A stretch of DNA of 64,000 nt from Bacillota bacterium (GTDB lineage Bacteria; Bacillota_I; Bacilli_A; RF39; UBA660): NCBI GenBank assembly GCA_015059405.1, contig SVAL01000001.1, forward strand, positions 161,988-225,987, written 5' to 3'. Positions within the stretch are counted from its first letter, which is position 1. Each line of letters begins with the position of its first letter. Shown one piece after another: positions 8,422 through 19,290 of the stretch. The notes beneath the pieces were generated by a model. That model did not search any database. It was not told the origin of the DNA and was given only the letters and a program-made list of their open reading frames with translations. Made by a program: the position numbers and the translations under genes.

Positions 8422-8434
8422 ATTATTTCTTCTT
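8410..8434. terminator. Bidirectional terminator overlapping two stop codons
   Basis: AAGAAGAAATAA pairs with TTATTTCTTCTT around base 8422. The stops of rarA and of the convergent small membrane protein both lie in the stem. Confidence 0.7.
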
Positions 8435-8863
8435 TTCTTTTTTTGTTGATTTAGTTTTTGCTTCTTTTACTTCTTCATTTTTAGTTTCTAAATATTCTTT
8501 TATTTTATATGTTTGATATAGTAAAAGTGCTCTGTTTTTTAATGAATTTGCATATAACAAACATGCTCCAACCTCTGCTAAAATCGTAAATGGTAGGAAT
8601 AGATAAAGATCTTCATTATCCATTGCGATAAATAGAATTAGTAATACTATAGCTATAACGATTGATGCAATAACCATGCTTTTTGCAAGTCTTAAGAAAA
8701 AATTAATATTATTTATTGTTTCAGAATCAAGATCTGGTAATTGTTGTTTTGGTTGTTCGGTTTGCCATAGTGGTGCTTGAGTATTATAATTGTAATTATT
8801 GTTAAAGTTTGCATTAAAATTGTCATTAAATCCATTATTAATATTATTTATATTATTGTTCAT
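8423..8863 (-). CDS. Small membrane protein with Asn-rich N-terminus
   Basis: This 146-aa protein is unrecognised. Residues 1-30 are almost entirely Asn, Phe, Ile and Tyr. Two hydrophobic helices (about 62-84 and 90-110) probably form a membrane hairpin, and the Lys/Glu-rich tail ends in KKEKKK. The N-terminal composition resembles that of the small protein at 18693-18953. It is monocistronic, with a GGGGG ribosome-binding site 8 bases before ATG. Confidence 0.6.
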   Translation of the reverse strand: MNNNINNINNGFNDNFNANFNNNYNYNTQAPLWQTEQPKQQLPDLDSETINNINFFLRLAKSMVIASIVIAIVLLILFIAMDNEDLYLFLPFTILAEVGACLLYANSLKNRALLLYQTYKIKEYLETKNEEVKEAKTKSTKKEKKK

Positions 8864-8881
8864 AAGAATACCCCCAAACTA

Positions 8882-8890
8882 ATTATAACA
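8882..8890 (-). promoter_or_regulatory. Extended -10 promoter of the Asn-rich membrane protein gene
   Basis: TGTTATAAT on the minus strand, about 20 bases before the start and just after the dnaJ terminator. Confidence 0.5.
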
Positions 8891-8904
8891 CAAACTAATT
8901 TTAA

Positions 8905-8931
8905 AAAGAAAAAAAGTAGATTTCTCTACTT
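8905..8931 (-). terminator. Terminator of the pepF-dnaJ unit
   Basis: On the minus strand AAGTAGA-GAAA-TCTACTT is followed by a T run; the stem (8914-8931) touches the dnaJ stop. Confidence 0.8.
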
Positions 8932-10054
8932 AATTATTTTTTACAAATTTATTAAATTCATTTATTTCTTTATCTTCTAAATTAGTATCAGCTAATTTTT
9001 CAAATAATTTCTTTTGTTCGTGTGTTAGTTTTTCTGGGAACTTAACATCTAAAACAACATACATATCACCTTTGTGTTTAGTTGTTTCGTTATGAATTCC
9101 TTTATCTTTGATACGATGCTTATCACCAGTATTAGAACCAGCTGGTATATTTAATTTTATATTTCCCTTAATTGTAGGAATAGTCTTTTTACATCCTAAT
9201 GCTGCTTCTGTTACTGTGATTGGTACACGTAAGTAAATGTCATCTTCATCTCTTTCAAAATATTTATGATCTTTAACAGAAAATTCTAAGTATAAATCTC
9301 CATTAGGTCCACCGTTTGTTCCAGCTTCTCCTTTTCCGCTTAGTCTTAATCTATTACCATTGTCAACACCAGCAGGAATTGTTACATTTAGTGTTTTATC
9401 TTTTATAACTTTACCTTTTCCATTACATTCAGTACATTTTCTTTTATATGTTTTACCTTTACCTAAACAATCAGGACAAGTTGTACGTGTCATAAAACTA
9501 CCAAATAAACTTCTTTGTTGTTGGGTGATAGTTCCACTACCATGACAAGTTGAACATGTTTCAGAATCGAATCCACCTTCTCCATCACATTCACTACATT
9601 TTTCACTTACAGTAACATTTATTTGCTTTTCACATCCAAATATTGCTTCTTCAAAGTCAAGTTTTATATGAATTAATTTATCATTTCCTCTTGTTTTTGA
9701 AGAACGTTGTGATGAACCGCTTGAACCAAATCCAAAACTATTTCCAAAAATATTATCAAAAATATCTGAAAAGTCAAAGTCTTGTGCATTGAATCCACTA
9801 TATCCACCACCATACCCACCAGCAGCTTGATTAAAGGCATCATGTCCGAATTGATCATATTGTTTTCTTTTATTTTCATCTGATAAAACGGAATATGCTT
9901 CTTGTACTTCTTTAAATTTTGCTTCGGCATTTTCTTCTTTACAAATGTCTGGATGATATTGTTTTGCTAGTTTTCTAAATGCACTTTTTATTTCAGCATC
10001 ACTAGCATTTTTACTTACTCCAAGCACGTCGTAGTAATCTCTACTATTTGCCAT
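8930..10054 (-). CDS. dnaJ: Chaperone protein DnaJ (Hsp40)
   Basis: DnaJ delivers unfolded clients to DnaK and stimulates its ATPase. The 374-aa protein has a J domain with HPD at 34-36, a Gly/Phe-rich linker (about 75-115) and four zinc-binding CxxCxGxG repeats ([32 protein letters not shown]; about 145-215). The C-terminal substrate-binding domain follows. The ribosome-binding site AGGTGA lies inside the end of pepF, whose stop is one base away, so the two are probably translationally coupled. It is separated from dnaK by pepF, an uncommon arrangement. Confidence 0.96.
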   Translation of the reverse strand: MANSRDYYDVLGVSKNASDAEIKSAFRKLAKQYHPDICKEENAEAKFKEVQEAYSVLSDENKRKQYDQFGHDAFNQAAGGYGGGYSGFNAQDFDFSDIFDNIFGNSFGFGSSGSSQRSSKTRGNDKLIHIKLDFEEAIFGCEKQINVTVSEKCSECDGEGGFDSETCSTCHGSGTITQQQRSLFGSFMTRTTCPDCLGKGKTYKRKCTECNGKGKVIKDKTLNVTIPAGVDNGNRLRLSGKGEAGTNGGPNGDLYLEFSVKDHKYFERDEDDIYLRVPITVTEAALGCKKTIPTIKGNIKLNIPAGSNTGDKHRIKDKGIHNETTKHKGDMYVVLDVKFPEKLTHEQKKLFEKLADTNLEDKEINEFNKFVKNN

Positions 10055-10055
10055 T

Positions 10056-11864
10056 TTACTTCACCTCTATACTATCGTATATGCTTTCAAATTTATTTAA
10101 TAATTCATCAAAATATTTTATTGCATTTTCATATACTTCTTTATCTTCTAAATTAATTCCTAAAACTTCAAATGCTTCTTTAGGCCATTTATCACTACCT
10201 ACTTTTAAGAATTTCAAGTAGTTATTTAACATTTCTTTATCCCCTGATAATATTTTAGATGCTACTGTTGCTGCTACTGCAATACATATAGCATAACTAT
10301 ATAAGTAGAAATTCATATAATAATGACTTCTTCTAATCCATCCGTTTTTACAATATTCATCATCTAATTCTACAGTATTTCCATAATATTGTTTTAATAA
10401 TTTATGTGTTGCTTCATCCATAAATTCTTTAGTAATTGGACTGTTATTTTTAACTGTTTCATACATTTCTTGTTCTGTTTTACCTTCTCTTACTGCTTCA
10501 TATAGATTTGATATTATAACATCAATTATATTTGCTAAACCAGTTAATTTTTCTTGGTTAGTTTCTGAGTTTTCAGCAAGGTAACTTGATAATAGACATT
10601 CATTTGTTAATGATGCTACTTCAGCTATTATTGATGATGCATGTCGGTATTGAGGTGGATTATTCTCTTTAATGTATTGATGATGTACATTGTGACCACC
10701 TTCGTGTGCAATTGTTGATACACCTTCTAAAGTACCATTAAAACTCATTAATATTCTAGAATCTTGGTCGATTGTAGAGAAAGAATATGCACCACTACAT
10801 TTTCCTTTATATTGACAATAATCTATGTAATGGTTATCAAATATCTTTTTAAACTTTTCTTGATATTCTTCTCCAAGTGGTTTTATAGCATTTAAAATTA
10901 TTTCTTGTGCTTCTTCTATTGAATATTCTTTGTCGCTATTTGCTATATCTATGTATAAGTCATATGGATACATTTTATCTAATTTTAATACTTTTTTTCT
11001 TATATTATAGTATTTTTGCATTTTATCTAGATTTTCTTCTGTTGTTTGTTTTAATGTTTCAAATACTTTATTACTTAAATTTAATCCAAATAGTCTTGCT
11101 TCCCATGAGTCATTAAAATGTCTTATTTTTGCTAATTTATCTTCCATATTTACATAACTATTTAATAGACTTGCATTAGTTGAGCTATATTGAGTTAATA
11201 CTTTATTAAACTTTTCATATATTTCTTTTCTTATTTCTCTATTTTTATTATGCATTAAGAAGCGATAATTGTTAGATGCAATTTCTTGGGTTGTACCATC
11301 TTCTAAAGTGATACTTCCATAATTATGTTGACTATTTAAGATATTAGAAGAAATATCATCATAACTATTCATTGCATTAGTTAGTGTTGAGATTATTTTT
11401 TCTTCTGATTCAGATAAAATGTGTTCTTTTTCTCTATATATGTCATCTAAATTGGCTTTAAATTCATTTAATTTTGGTTCTTTTATAAATAATTGGTCAT
11501 ATTCTTCTTTATTTAACTTTAATAATTCTGGTGCGAAGAAACTAGTATTATTTTCTAAGGTTGTATATAGATTTTCAGCTTTATTTTTTTTATCGATACT
11601 ACTTGCCACACCTAGTTCTTGATCATTTATTAAAAATGCATAAGCGTATAGGTCTTGACATAAAGATGATGTTTTTATTTCTTTATTTAAGAATTCATAT
11701 AGTTTTTTAGCATCTTTAGTACAATTTATATATTCTTCTAATTCATTAACTTTTTTTGTTGCTTCTTCTATTCTTTCATAAAAGTCATTATCGTCTTTAA
11801 AGAAAGCGGATAAATCCCATTTATATTTATCTGGTACTTCTTTTCTACTGTTATATTTTTGCAT
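10056..11864 (-). CDS. pepF: Oligoendopeptidase F (M3 family)
   Basis: PepF is a cytosolic zinc metallopeptidase that cuts short peptides. The 602-aa length is typical. The zinc motif is [11 protein letters not shown] (HExxH), with a downstream Glu in [12 protein letters not shown] as third ligand. The N-terminal PepF domain is helical. It lies between dnaK and dnaJ: a weak hairpin separates it from dnaK and it overlaps the dnaJ ribosome-binding site. The position suggests cotranscription with dnaJ and possibly a role in peptide turnover after heat stress, which is inference. Confidence 0.92.
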   Translation of the reverse strand: MQKYNSRKEVPDKYKWDLSAFFKDDNDFYERIEEATKKVNELEEYINCTKDAKKLYEFLNKEIKTSSLCQDLYAYAFLINDQELGVASSIDKKNKAENLYTTLENNTSFFAPELLKLNKEEYDQLFIKEPKLNEFKANLDDIYREKEHILSESEEKIISTLTNAMNSYDDISSNILNSQHNYGSITLEDGTTQEIASNNYRFLMHNKNREIRKEIYEKFNKVLTQYSSTNASLLNSYVNMEDKLAKIRHFNDSWEARLFGLNLSNKVFETLKQTTEENLDKMQKYYNIRKKVLKLDKMYPYDLYIDIANSDKEYSIEEAQEIILNAIKPLGEEYQEKFKKIFDNHYIDYCQYKGKCSGAYSFSTIDQDSRILMSFNGTLEGVSTIAHEGGHNVHHQYIKENNPPQYRHASSIIAEVASLTNECLLSSYLAENSETNQEKLTGLANIIDVIISNLYEAVREGKTEQEMYETVKNNSPITKEFMDEATHKLLKQYYGNTVELDDEYCKNGWIRRSHYYMNFYLYSYAICIAVAATVASKILSGDKEMLNNYLKFLKVGSDKWPKEAFEVLGINLEDKEVYENAIKYFDELLNKFESIYDSIEVK

Positions 11865-11890
11865 CCTTAGATCCTTTCCATATTTGTGAA

Positions 11891-11912
11891 AAGTTCTAGT
11901 TTCCTAGAACTT
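11891..11912 (-). terminator. Hairpin between dnaK and pepF
   Basis: AAGTTCTAG pairs with CTAGAACTT over a 4-base loop. On the minus strand only TTC follows, so it may be a weak terminator that reduces read-through into pepF-dnaJ, or an mRNA processing site. Confidence 0.5.
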
Positions 11913-11928
11913 TTTCTATATATTAATT

Positions 11929-14506
<2,578 letters not shown>

Positions 14507-14517
14507 TTTTATCTCCT

Positions 14518-15510
14518 TTATTTTTCTATATTTTCTTTAATAAATTCAAGTAGACTTACAACTCTGTCATATTCCATTCTTTTAGGACCTATAACAACTA
14601 GTTTTCCTTCTTCTTGTGGTGTTTTATAACTTGTTTCAATAACAGTCATATCCTCATCTAAATTGTTTTCTTTACCAATATAGATATTGATATCATTATT
14701 ATCACTTTTTATATCACCAACAAGATTCATCATATTATCATCTTCGAGTTTATCTAAGATTCTACTTACTTTTTCGATATTGTCGAATTCTTTATGTTTT
14801 AATATGTTCTTCTTTCCTACAATATCGACATTTTTATTTGTGAAGTTATTAAATACATTATAGAATGCATTATAAAGTTTTTCATGTTCTTCAACGTAAT
14901 TAGCAATTATTGGTTTAATTTCATATTCTAGTTTTTGGCTAACCTCATCAATTGGTGTTCCAACAATCATATTATTAATTAATCCAACTGTTTTTTTAAC
15001 ATCTGCTAAATCAATATTTGGAAGTGTTATATTCTTATGTTCTACATACCCCATATTTGTTACTACTATAACGATTAAACTATCGTTATTTAGTGGTACA
15101 ATACTTATTTCTTTTAAAGTATTTAAGTGTGATGCAGTTCCTAATTTAATGGATGTATAATTTGTCATTTCTGATATTAATTTCAAACTTTCGGATACGC
15201 AATCACTAAATTGTAACTGATTGTTTCTAAAGATTATTTGAAGTTTTAACATATCTTCAGCACTCATTTTTTTAAGTTCCATTAAATTGTCTACATAATA
15301 GCGATAACCTTTTTCGCTTGGTATTCTACCAGATGATGTGTGAGTCTTTTCAAGTAATCCCAAGTCTTCAAGGTTTGCCATTTCACTTCTTATGGTAGCG
15401 CTTGAACAGTTAAGAGTATCACATATCAAATTAGAACCTACTGGTTTAGCAAGTTTGATATATTCTTGGACAATAATTTTTAATATATCCTTTTGTCTCT
15501 CTGTAAGCAT
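14518..15510 (-). CDS. hrcA: Heat-inducible transcription repressor HrcA
   Basis: HrcA binds CIRCE operators and represses chaperone genes. The 330-aa protein has a winged helix at the N-terminus (about 1-75, with the segment SATIRSEMANLEDLGLLEKTH) and a GAF-like dimerisation domain. It is the first gene of the hrcA-grpE-dnaK unit. Two CIRCE-type operators lie upstream, so it is very likely autoregulated. The start ATG 15510 follows AGGAGGT by about 4 bases. Confidence 0.95.
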   Translation of the reverse strand: MLTERQKDILKIIVQEYIKLAKPVGSNLICDTLNCSSATIRSEMANLEDLGLLEKTHTSSGRIPSEKGYRYYVDNLMELKKMSAEDMLKLQIIFRNNQLQFSDCVSESLKLISEMTNYTSIKLGTASHLNTLKEISIVPLNNDSLIVIVVTNMGYVEHKNITLPNIDLADVKKTVGLINNMIVGTPIDEVSQKLEYEIKPIIANYVEEHEKLYNAFYNVFNNFTNKNVDIVGKKNILKHKEFDNIEKVSRILDKLEDDNMMNLVGDIKSDNNDINIYIGKENNLDEDMTVIETSYKTPQEEGKLVVIGPKRMEYDRVVSLLEFIKENIEK

Positions 15511-15519
15511 ACATACCTC

Positions 15520-15546
15520 CTAGCACTCTATTTCTCTCAGTGCTAA
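15520..15546 (-). promoter_or_regulatory. CIRCE operator 1 (HrcA-binding site)
   Basis: Read on the minus strand the element is TTAGCACTG-N9-GAGTGCTAG. The consensus is TTAGCACTC-N9-GAGTGCTAA, so each arm has one mismatch and the 9-base spacer is exact. It lies between the -10 box and the hrcA start. Confidence 0.85.
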
Positions 15547-15550
15547 TATC

Positions 15551-15579
15551 ATTATATTATTATGTTTAGCACTTGTCAA
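15551..15579 (-). promoter_or_regulatory. Sigma-A promoter of hrcA-grpE-dnaK
   Basis: Consensus boxes on the minus strand: TTGACA (15574-15579), 17-bp spacer, TATAAT (15551-15556). It is flanked by CIRCE-type sites on both sides. Confidence 0.9.
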
Positions 15580-15592
15580 CTTTAATTGCTAA
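15566..15592 (-). promoter_or_regulatory. CIRCE-like operator 2, overlapping the -35 box
   Basis: Minus-strand sequence TTAGCAATT-N9-AAGTGCTAA, with 7 of 9 and 8 of 9 matches to the two CIRCE arms and the exact N9 spacing. It covers the -35 region. Confidence 0.6.
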
Positions 15593-15610
15593 AATTTAGA
15601 ATATTTTTTT

Positions 15611-15644
15611 CGACAAAATAAAAAAGAAGCTTATTTTAGCTTCT
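15611..15644 (-). terminator. Terminator after the ygjV-like gene
   Basis: AGAAGCT (15625-15631) pairs with AGCTTCT (15638-15644); a T run follows on the minus strand. It overlaps the stop codon. Confidence 0.8.
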
Positions 15645-16188
15645 CAAATTTATCTTTATCTTTCTTTTTTTCTCTTTCTTTTTTTATATCAAATCTATAT
15701 ATAGCAACTAGTGATGATATAAGTTCAATTGTATAATCAAATACACTTACATAAGCTTGTACTGCTATATTATATATAATCCAAAGTATTGATGCTACTA
15801 CTGCAACTTTTCTATATAGTTTCATATCTTCTGTATATAGTGCAACAAAGAAAATAATACTAATTATTACTGGTAAAATACTAAATACATCTGTATATGA
15901 TACAAATCCAAATATAACAACTAAACTTAAAAATATTACGGCTACATATGGAGGACATTTCTTTTTTTGTTTGTCAAAAACATAAAAAAGTATCGATCTA
16001 GTTATGCCAAATAGACTATTATTAACCCCTGCATATGCATCTAACATTATGTATTCTAAAGTATAAAAAATATTAGCAAATATTTGAGTCTTTAAAACGT
16101 TTCCTCTTTTTTTAAATTGGAAACTTAGTGTATATAAAATAAAAGCAAAGAAAGCAAATACTTGAGCTACAATTAGTACTGTACTCAT
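15631..16188 (-). CDS. YgjV family inner-membrane protein
   Basis: This 185-aa protein consists of about six hydrophobic helices and a Lys-rich cytoplasmic tail. The N-terminal part (AFILYTLSFQFKKR, then ANIFYTLEYIMLDAY) matches the YgjV/Imp-YgjV membrane family of unknown function. Its ATG overlaps the stop of the upstream gene by four bases (ATGA), so the two are translationally coupled. That overlap also shows that TGA is read as stop in this genome. Confidence 0.65.
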   Translation of the reverse strand: MSTVLIVAQVFAFFAFILYTLSFQFKKRGNVLKTQIFANIFYTLEYIMLDAYAGVNNSLFGITRSILFYVFDKQKKKCPPYVAVIFLSLVVIFGFVSYTDVFSILPVIISIIFFVALYTEDMKLYRKVAVVASILWIIYNIAVQAYVSVFDYTIELISSLVAIYRFDIKKEREKKKDKDKFEKLK

Positions 16189-16826
16189 TCTATCACACCT
16201 ATTTCTTTTAGATTATTTATAAATTCTTTAGTAGTATATTCAATATATCTACATATACCATCTTTATTAAATATAATTGTTCCTCTTTCTTTTGATTCTT
16301 CAATTATTAGCCCCATTTTATCTATTATTATACTTAACTTATCAATTGGAATTTCTTCTATTTCTGAATTTATTATTGGTGCTTCTTCATAAAATAAAGA
16401 TAAATCTAAATCATATTCATCTATCATTTGAATATTTAGATTTGTATAGTCATTATATAATAATTTTACAATTACTTCTGGTTTAAATTTTTTCTTTTCA
16501 CCAGTTATGTATGTAACTTCTTCATCTTCGAACTTACAATATTCTGGCATGAATATTCCAAACCAAATCATGTCAGCAAATAAATGACAATAGTATCCTA
16601 AATTAAAATCATTATCTTTAAGAGAATTTTTATATTTATCTAGAAATCTATCTAATTCTGGGATATCTCTTTCAACATTTTCTAGGAAATGAGAATATAG
16701 TTTTGATTCCCCTACTTGTTTACTTATATCTGGTGCGATACTTCCTAATAAAAACTCTTTTTCATTTCTCTTTAATATTTCATTTGCGCATTTAGCCACA
16801 CAAAGATGTATTATTGCTGATGCCAT
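16185..16826 (-). CDS. Zinc-dependent phospholipase C-like protein
   Basis: The 213-aa protein begins MASAIIHLCVAK and contains LLGSIAPDIS, YSHF and LGYYCHLFADMIWF. These conserved His/Asp positions are those expected of metal ligands in the zinc-dependent PLC/S1-P1 fold used by many small Firmicute hydrolases. The start at 16826 is chosen because GGTGAT lies just before it; an upstream ATG at 16844 would lie before this ribosome-binding site. The protein lacks a signal peptide, so secretion is not expected. The substrate is unknown. Confidence 0.65.
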   Translation of the reverse strand: MASAIIHLCVAKCANEILKRNEKEFLLGSIAPDISKQVGESKLYSHFLENVERDIPELDRFLDKYKNSLKDNDFNLGYYCHLFADMIWFGIFMPEYCKFEDEEVTYITGEKKKFKPEVIVKLLYNDYTNLNIQMIDEYDLDLSLFYEEAPIINSEIEEIPIDKLSIIIDKMGLIIEESKERGTIIFNKDGICRYIEYTTKEFINNLKEIGVIE

Positions 16827-16842
16827 ATTATCACCTATTATC

Positions 16843-16851
16843 ATTATAACA
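16843..16851 (-). promoter_or_regulatory. Extended -10 promoter
   Basis: TGTTATAAT on the minus strand, 16 bases before the phospholipase-like gene and directly after the ylmH terminator. Confidence 0.5.
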
Positions 16852-16886
16852 AAAAAAGGTATAAATTGACATTTACCTTTTTCCTT
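16851..16886 (-). terminator. Probable terminator of ylmH
   Basis: On the minus strand AAAGGTAAAT and ATTTATACCTTT pair with one bulge, followed by T residues. Confidence 0.55.
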
Positions 16887-16895
16887 TTGACAATA

Positions 16896-17576
16896 TTAGA
16901 CATATTTTAAATATTTAATAATATAATTATCTTTTTTGGTTGTTTTTTCTATTCCAATAAATTTATATTTACCAAATTTTCTTATACTAAATATATCATT
17001 TTCTTTCAATGTATAAGAACTTTTAGTTAATAGTTCATGATTTATTAATATTTCTTTATTTTTAATTTTATCTATAATACTACTTCTATTAGTATTAGTG
17101 ATTCTTGAAATAATGGTATCAATTCTTAAAGATGAAACAATACATGAGTATTCTTCATAATTTTGATGATAATCTTTTAAAGTATCTATATCTATTTCTT
17201 CTAATTCTACAGGTGTATTTTTTATAAATAAAAGATTTGATTTTATATATTTGGCTATTATATCTAAAACAAATATGTAATATTTATTATTGTCGACAAT
17301 TATATCACCAAATACTTCATTTGTGATATTTAATGAAAAGATAGTTCCTAGTATATCTTGATGTCTTAATGGAATTTTACTTTTTATTTCAAATAGAATT
17401 ACTTTTGGTAGTTTGTTTTGATATAAAATGACTTTATTACTTTCGGGATATGGATAATAAACGTTATATTCATTTCTTTTAAGATGACCTTTTATTTTTA
17501 TTACTTCTGTTGGATCTAGAAAAAAAGTATGTTCACCACGTTTAATTTTATCAATATTTTTCTTAATATTATACAT
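16896..17576 (-). CDS. ylmH: YlmH-family S4-domain RNA-binding protein
   Basis: The 226-aa protein matches YlmH in layout: an N-terminal alpha/beta domain (FFLDPTEVIKIKGHLKRNEY; PLRHQDILGTIFSLNI; GDIIVDNNKYYIFVL) and a C-terminal S4 RNA-binding domain (about 155-215, RIDTIISRI...NRSSIIDKIKNKEILIN). In other Firmicutes YlmH binds ribosomes and takes part in quality control of stalled 50S subunits. It is outside the cell-division cluster where it lies in Bacillus. Monocistronic or the first gene of a short unit. Confidence 0.8.
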   Translation of the reverse strand: MYNIKKNIDKIKRGEHTFFLDPTEVIKIKGHLKRNEYNVYYPYPESNKVILYQNKLPKVILFEIKSKIPLRHQDILGTIFSLNITNEVFGDIIVDNNKYYIFVLDIIAKYIKSNLLFIKNTPVELEEIDIDTLKDYHQNYEEYSCIVSSLRIDTIISRITNTNRSSIIDKIKNKEILINHELLTKSSYTLKENDIFSIRKFGKYKFIGIEKTTKKDNYIIKYLKYV

Positions 17577-17611
17577 AAAACCACCTATTTAATTATAATA
17601 TAATTTCAAAA

Positions 17612-17640
17612 GAAAAAGAAGATATTAACTATCTCCTTCT
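17612..17640 (-). terminator. Terminator of the spoIVB-like gene
   Basis: On the minus strand GAAGGAGATA and TATCTTCTT pair with one mismatch, followed by TTTT; it overlaps the end of the gene. Confidence 0.5.
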
Positions 17641-18614
17641 TCTAACATAGTGGTAATAAAGATTCCATATCCCATATTACTTTTAGTTTGAATTGCATGG
17701 GTTACAGCACCAACAATTTTATTATTTTGGACTATTGGGCTACCACTCATTCCTTTAATAACACCACCAGTTTTATTTATTAAGTTTTTATCTGTTATTT
17801 CAAATAGAATATTTTTTGTTTTAGTATTTTGATTTACTGCGACGATATTAATTTCATATTTTTCTTTTTTAGTTTTATCTAATACTGTATAGATATATGC
17901 TTTACCTTCTTTTACTTCATTTTTATCTGCTACTTCAATTAAATTATTTTGATTTAAATAACTATTATACGTACCATATATTCCGCTAGTTGTGTTTTCT
18001 TTTACTGTACCATATTTTGTTTTAATATCAATTGTTGCTTGTTTTTCGCCTGTTTTATTGGATGTTGATTTAGTAATTCCAGTTATTGAAGAAGAAAAAA
18101 TCTTACCATCTTTTATTTCGACTTTTGTATTTGAGTATCCTTCTATTATTTCATGCCCTAAAGCACCATATATTTTGGTTTCTGGGTCTATATAGGTAAG
18201 TGTTCCTATCCCACTTATTTTATCTTTAACATATAAACCAGTTTTATATACTCCTGTTTTATCTTTTTCTATTTGAAGTGTAGTTTTAATTTCTTTATTA
18301 TTTCTAATTAGACTTAATTCAACTTTTTTATTACTTTTTAAGATTGAATCAATAACATTTACCATTTCATCAATAGTATCTACATTTTTATTATTTATTT
18401 TAGTAATTCTATCTCCTATTTTAATATTATTAGTTAAATTTATGTCTTTATTATTTACTTTGTAAAAACCAACTATTATTATTCCTTGTGATTGTACTTC
18501 AATACCAATATTTTCTCCACCTAATATTACTTTATTTGAATATGCTAAAGTGGGTATTGGTATAATTAATGATAAAAATGTTAAAAATATTAGTAGTTTA
18601 TTCTTTATTTTCAT
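17625..18614 (-). CDS. spoIVB: SpoIVB-type serine peptidase (family S55)
   Basis: In Bacillus SpoIVB is secreted by the forespore and cleaves SpoIVFA, which starts sigma-K processing. This 329-aa protein has a signal peptide (1-24), a PDZ domain (about 38-115) and an S55 domain (about 130-329). The triad fits: His154 in YGALGHEI, Asp275 in FEITDKN, and Ser290 in GMSGSP. The Asp-Ser distance is 15 residues, the same as in Bacillus SpoIVB. It is about 100 residues shorter than the Bacillus enzyme. Its neighbours xseB, xseA and nusB are those of spoIVB in Bacillus, although recN and spo0A are not in the window. Confidence 0.85.
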   Translation of the reverse strand: MKIKNKLLIFLTFLSLIIPIPTLAYSNKVILGGENIGIEVQSQGIIIVGFYKVNNKDINLTNNIKIGDRITKINNKNVDTIDEMVNVIDSILKSNKKVELSLIRNNKEIKTTLQIEKDKTGVYKTGLYVKDKISGIGTLTYIDPETKIYGALGHEIIEGYSNTKVEIKDGKIFSSSITGITKSTSNKTGEKQATIDIKTKYGTVKENTTSGIYGTYNSYLNQNNLIEVADKNEVKEGKAYIYTVLDKTKKEKYEINIVAVNQNTKTKNILFEITDKNLINKTGGVIKGMSGSPIVQNNKIVGAVTHAIQTKSNMGYGIFITTMLEEGDS

Positions 18615-18661
18615 ATTTCATCTCCTTTTTTAAAATTAAACTACATTATTATTTTTAACAT

Positions 18662-18687
18662 AAAAAAAATTACCATAACTGGTAATT
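18662..18687 (-). terminator. Terminator of the 86-aa gene
   Basis: AATTACC and GGTAATT arms (18668-18687) are followed by a run of T on the minus strand. Confidence 0.8.
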
Positions 18688-18692
18688 ACTTT

Positions 18693-18953
18693 TTATTTAA
18701 TTCCTCTAAATTCATTATGAATCATGTTTTGTCCTTGTGAGTTCATAATTTGTTTAGCAGGTCCTGAATTATCGCGATAAACTTTTGCGAATGGATCTTG
18801 TTTTGTTGGCATTTTATTCATACCTCCGATGTTGTTTGGTTTACTTGCCATTCCTGCAACACTACTTGGTGCTTTGTTTATACCTGCAATATTACCTGTT
18901 TTAAAATTATTGCTAGCTGAATTAAAATTATTATTAAAACCATTATTAAACAT
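18693..18953 (-). CDS. Small low-complexity protein
   Basis: This 86-aa protein is rich in Asn, Gly, Met and Lys and has no predicted membrane segment. It shows repeated motifs of the type (A/G)GI/GM-x-KxP (IAGINKAPSS, VAGMASKPNN, IGGMNKMPTK), so it contains three short tandem repeats. The Asn/Phe-rich start (MFNNGFNNNFN) resembles that of the 146-aa membrane protein at 8423. Function is unknown. It has its own terminator and sits between spoIVB and xseB. Confidence 0.6.
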   Translation of the reverse strand: MFNNGFNNNFNSASNNFKTGNIAGINKAPSSVAGMASKPNNIGGMNKMPTKQDPFAKVYRDNSGPAKQIMNSQGQNMIHNEFRGIK

Positions 18954-19034
18954 ATAATCGCTCCATTTCTAATTTGATTATATCATATATCTATATTTTT
19001 CTTTGATATTTTTATTTTACTTTACTATTTTTTA

Positions 19035-19059
19035 CAAAAAAAGAAGAATTATTCTTCTT
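19035..19059 (-). terminator. Terminator of the nusB-xseA-xseB unit
   Basis: AAGAAGAAT pairs with ATTCTTCTT; T tract on the minus strand; overlaps the xseB stop. Confidence 0.75.
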
Positions 19060-19279
19060 CTATTTTAAATTCACTTAATGAACCATCTTTGTTTAAGATT
19101 TTGTTAACATTTTCTTCAGCATTTTTTAATTTTTCATCGCATGTTTTAGCGATTTTCATTGCTTCTGTAAATTTATTGATTGCATCATCAAGTGGAACGT
19201 TACCACTTTCTAAGTCTTTTACAATTGTTTCTAAATTATTAAGGTTTTCTTCAAAACTTAATTCTTTTTCTTTAGCCAT
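19049..19279 (-). CDS. xseB: Exodeoxyribonuclease VII small subunit
   Basis: XseB partners XseA in exonuclease VII, which degrades single-stranded DNA into oligonucleotides. The 76-aa protein has the family pattern SFEENLNNLETIVKDLESGN followed by PLDDAINKFTEAMK. It forms the usual two-helix coil. It is separated from xseA by a 204-aa membrane protein gene. Confidence 0.92.
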   Translation of the reverse strand: MAKEKELSFEENLNNLETIVKDLESGNVPLDDAINKFTEAMKIAKTCDEKLKNAEENVNKILNKDGSLSEFKIEEE

Positions 19280-19290
19280 AATTCCTCCTA

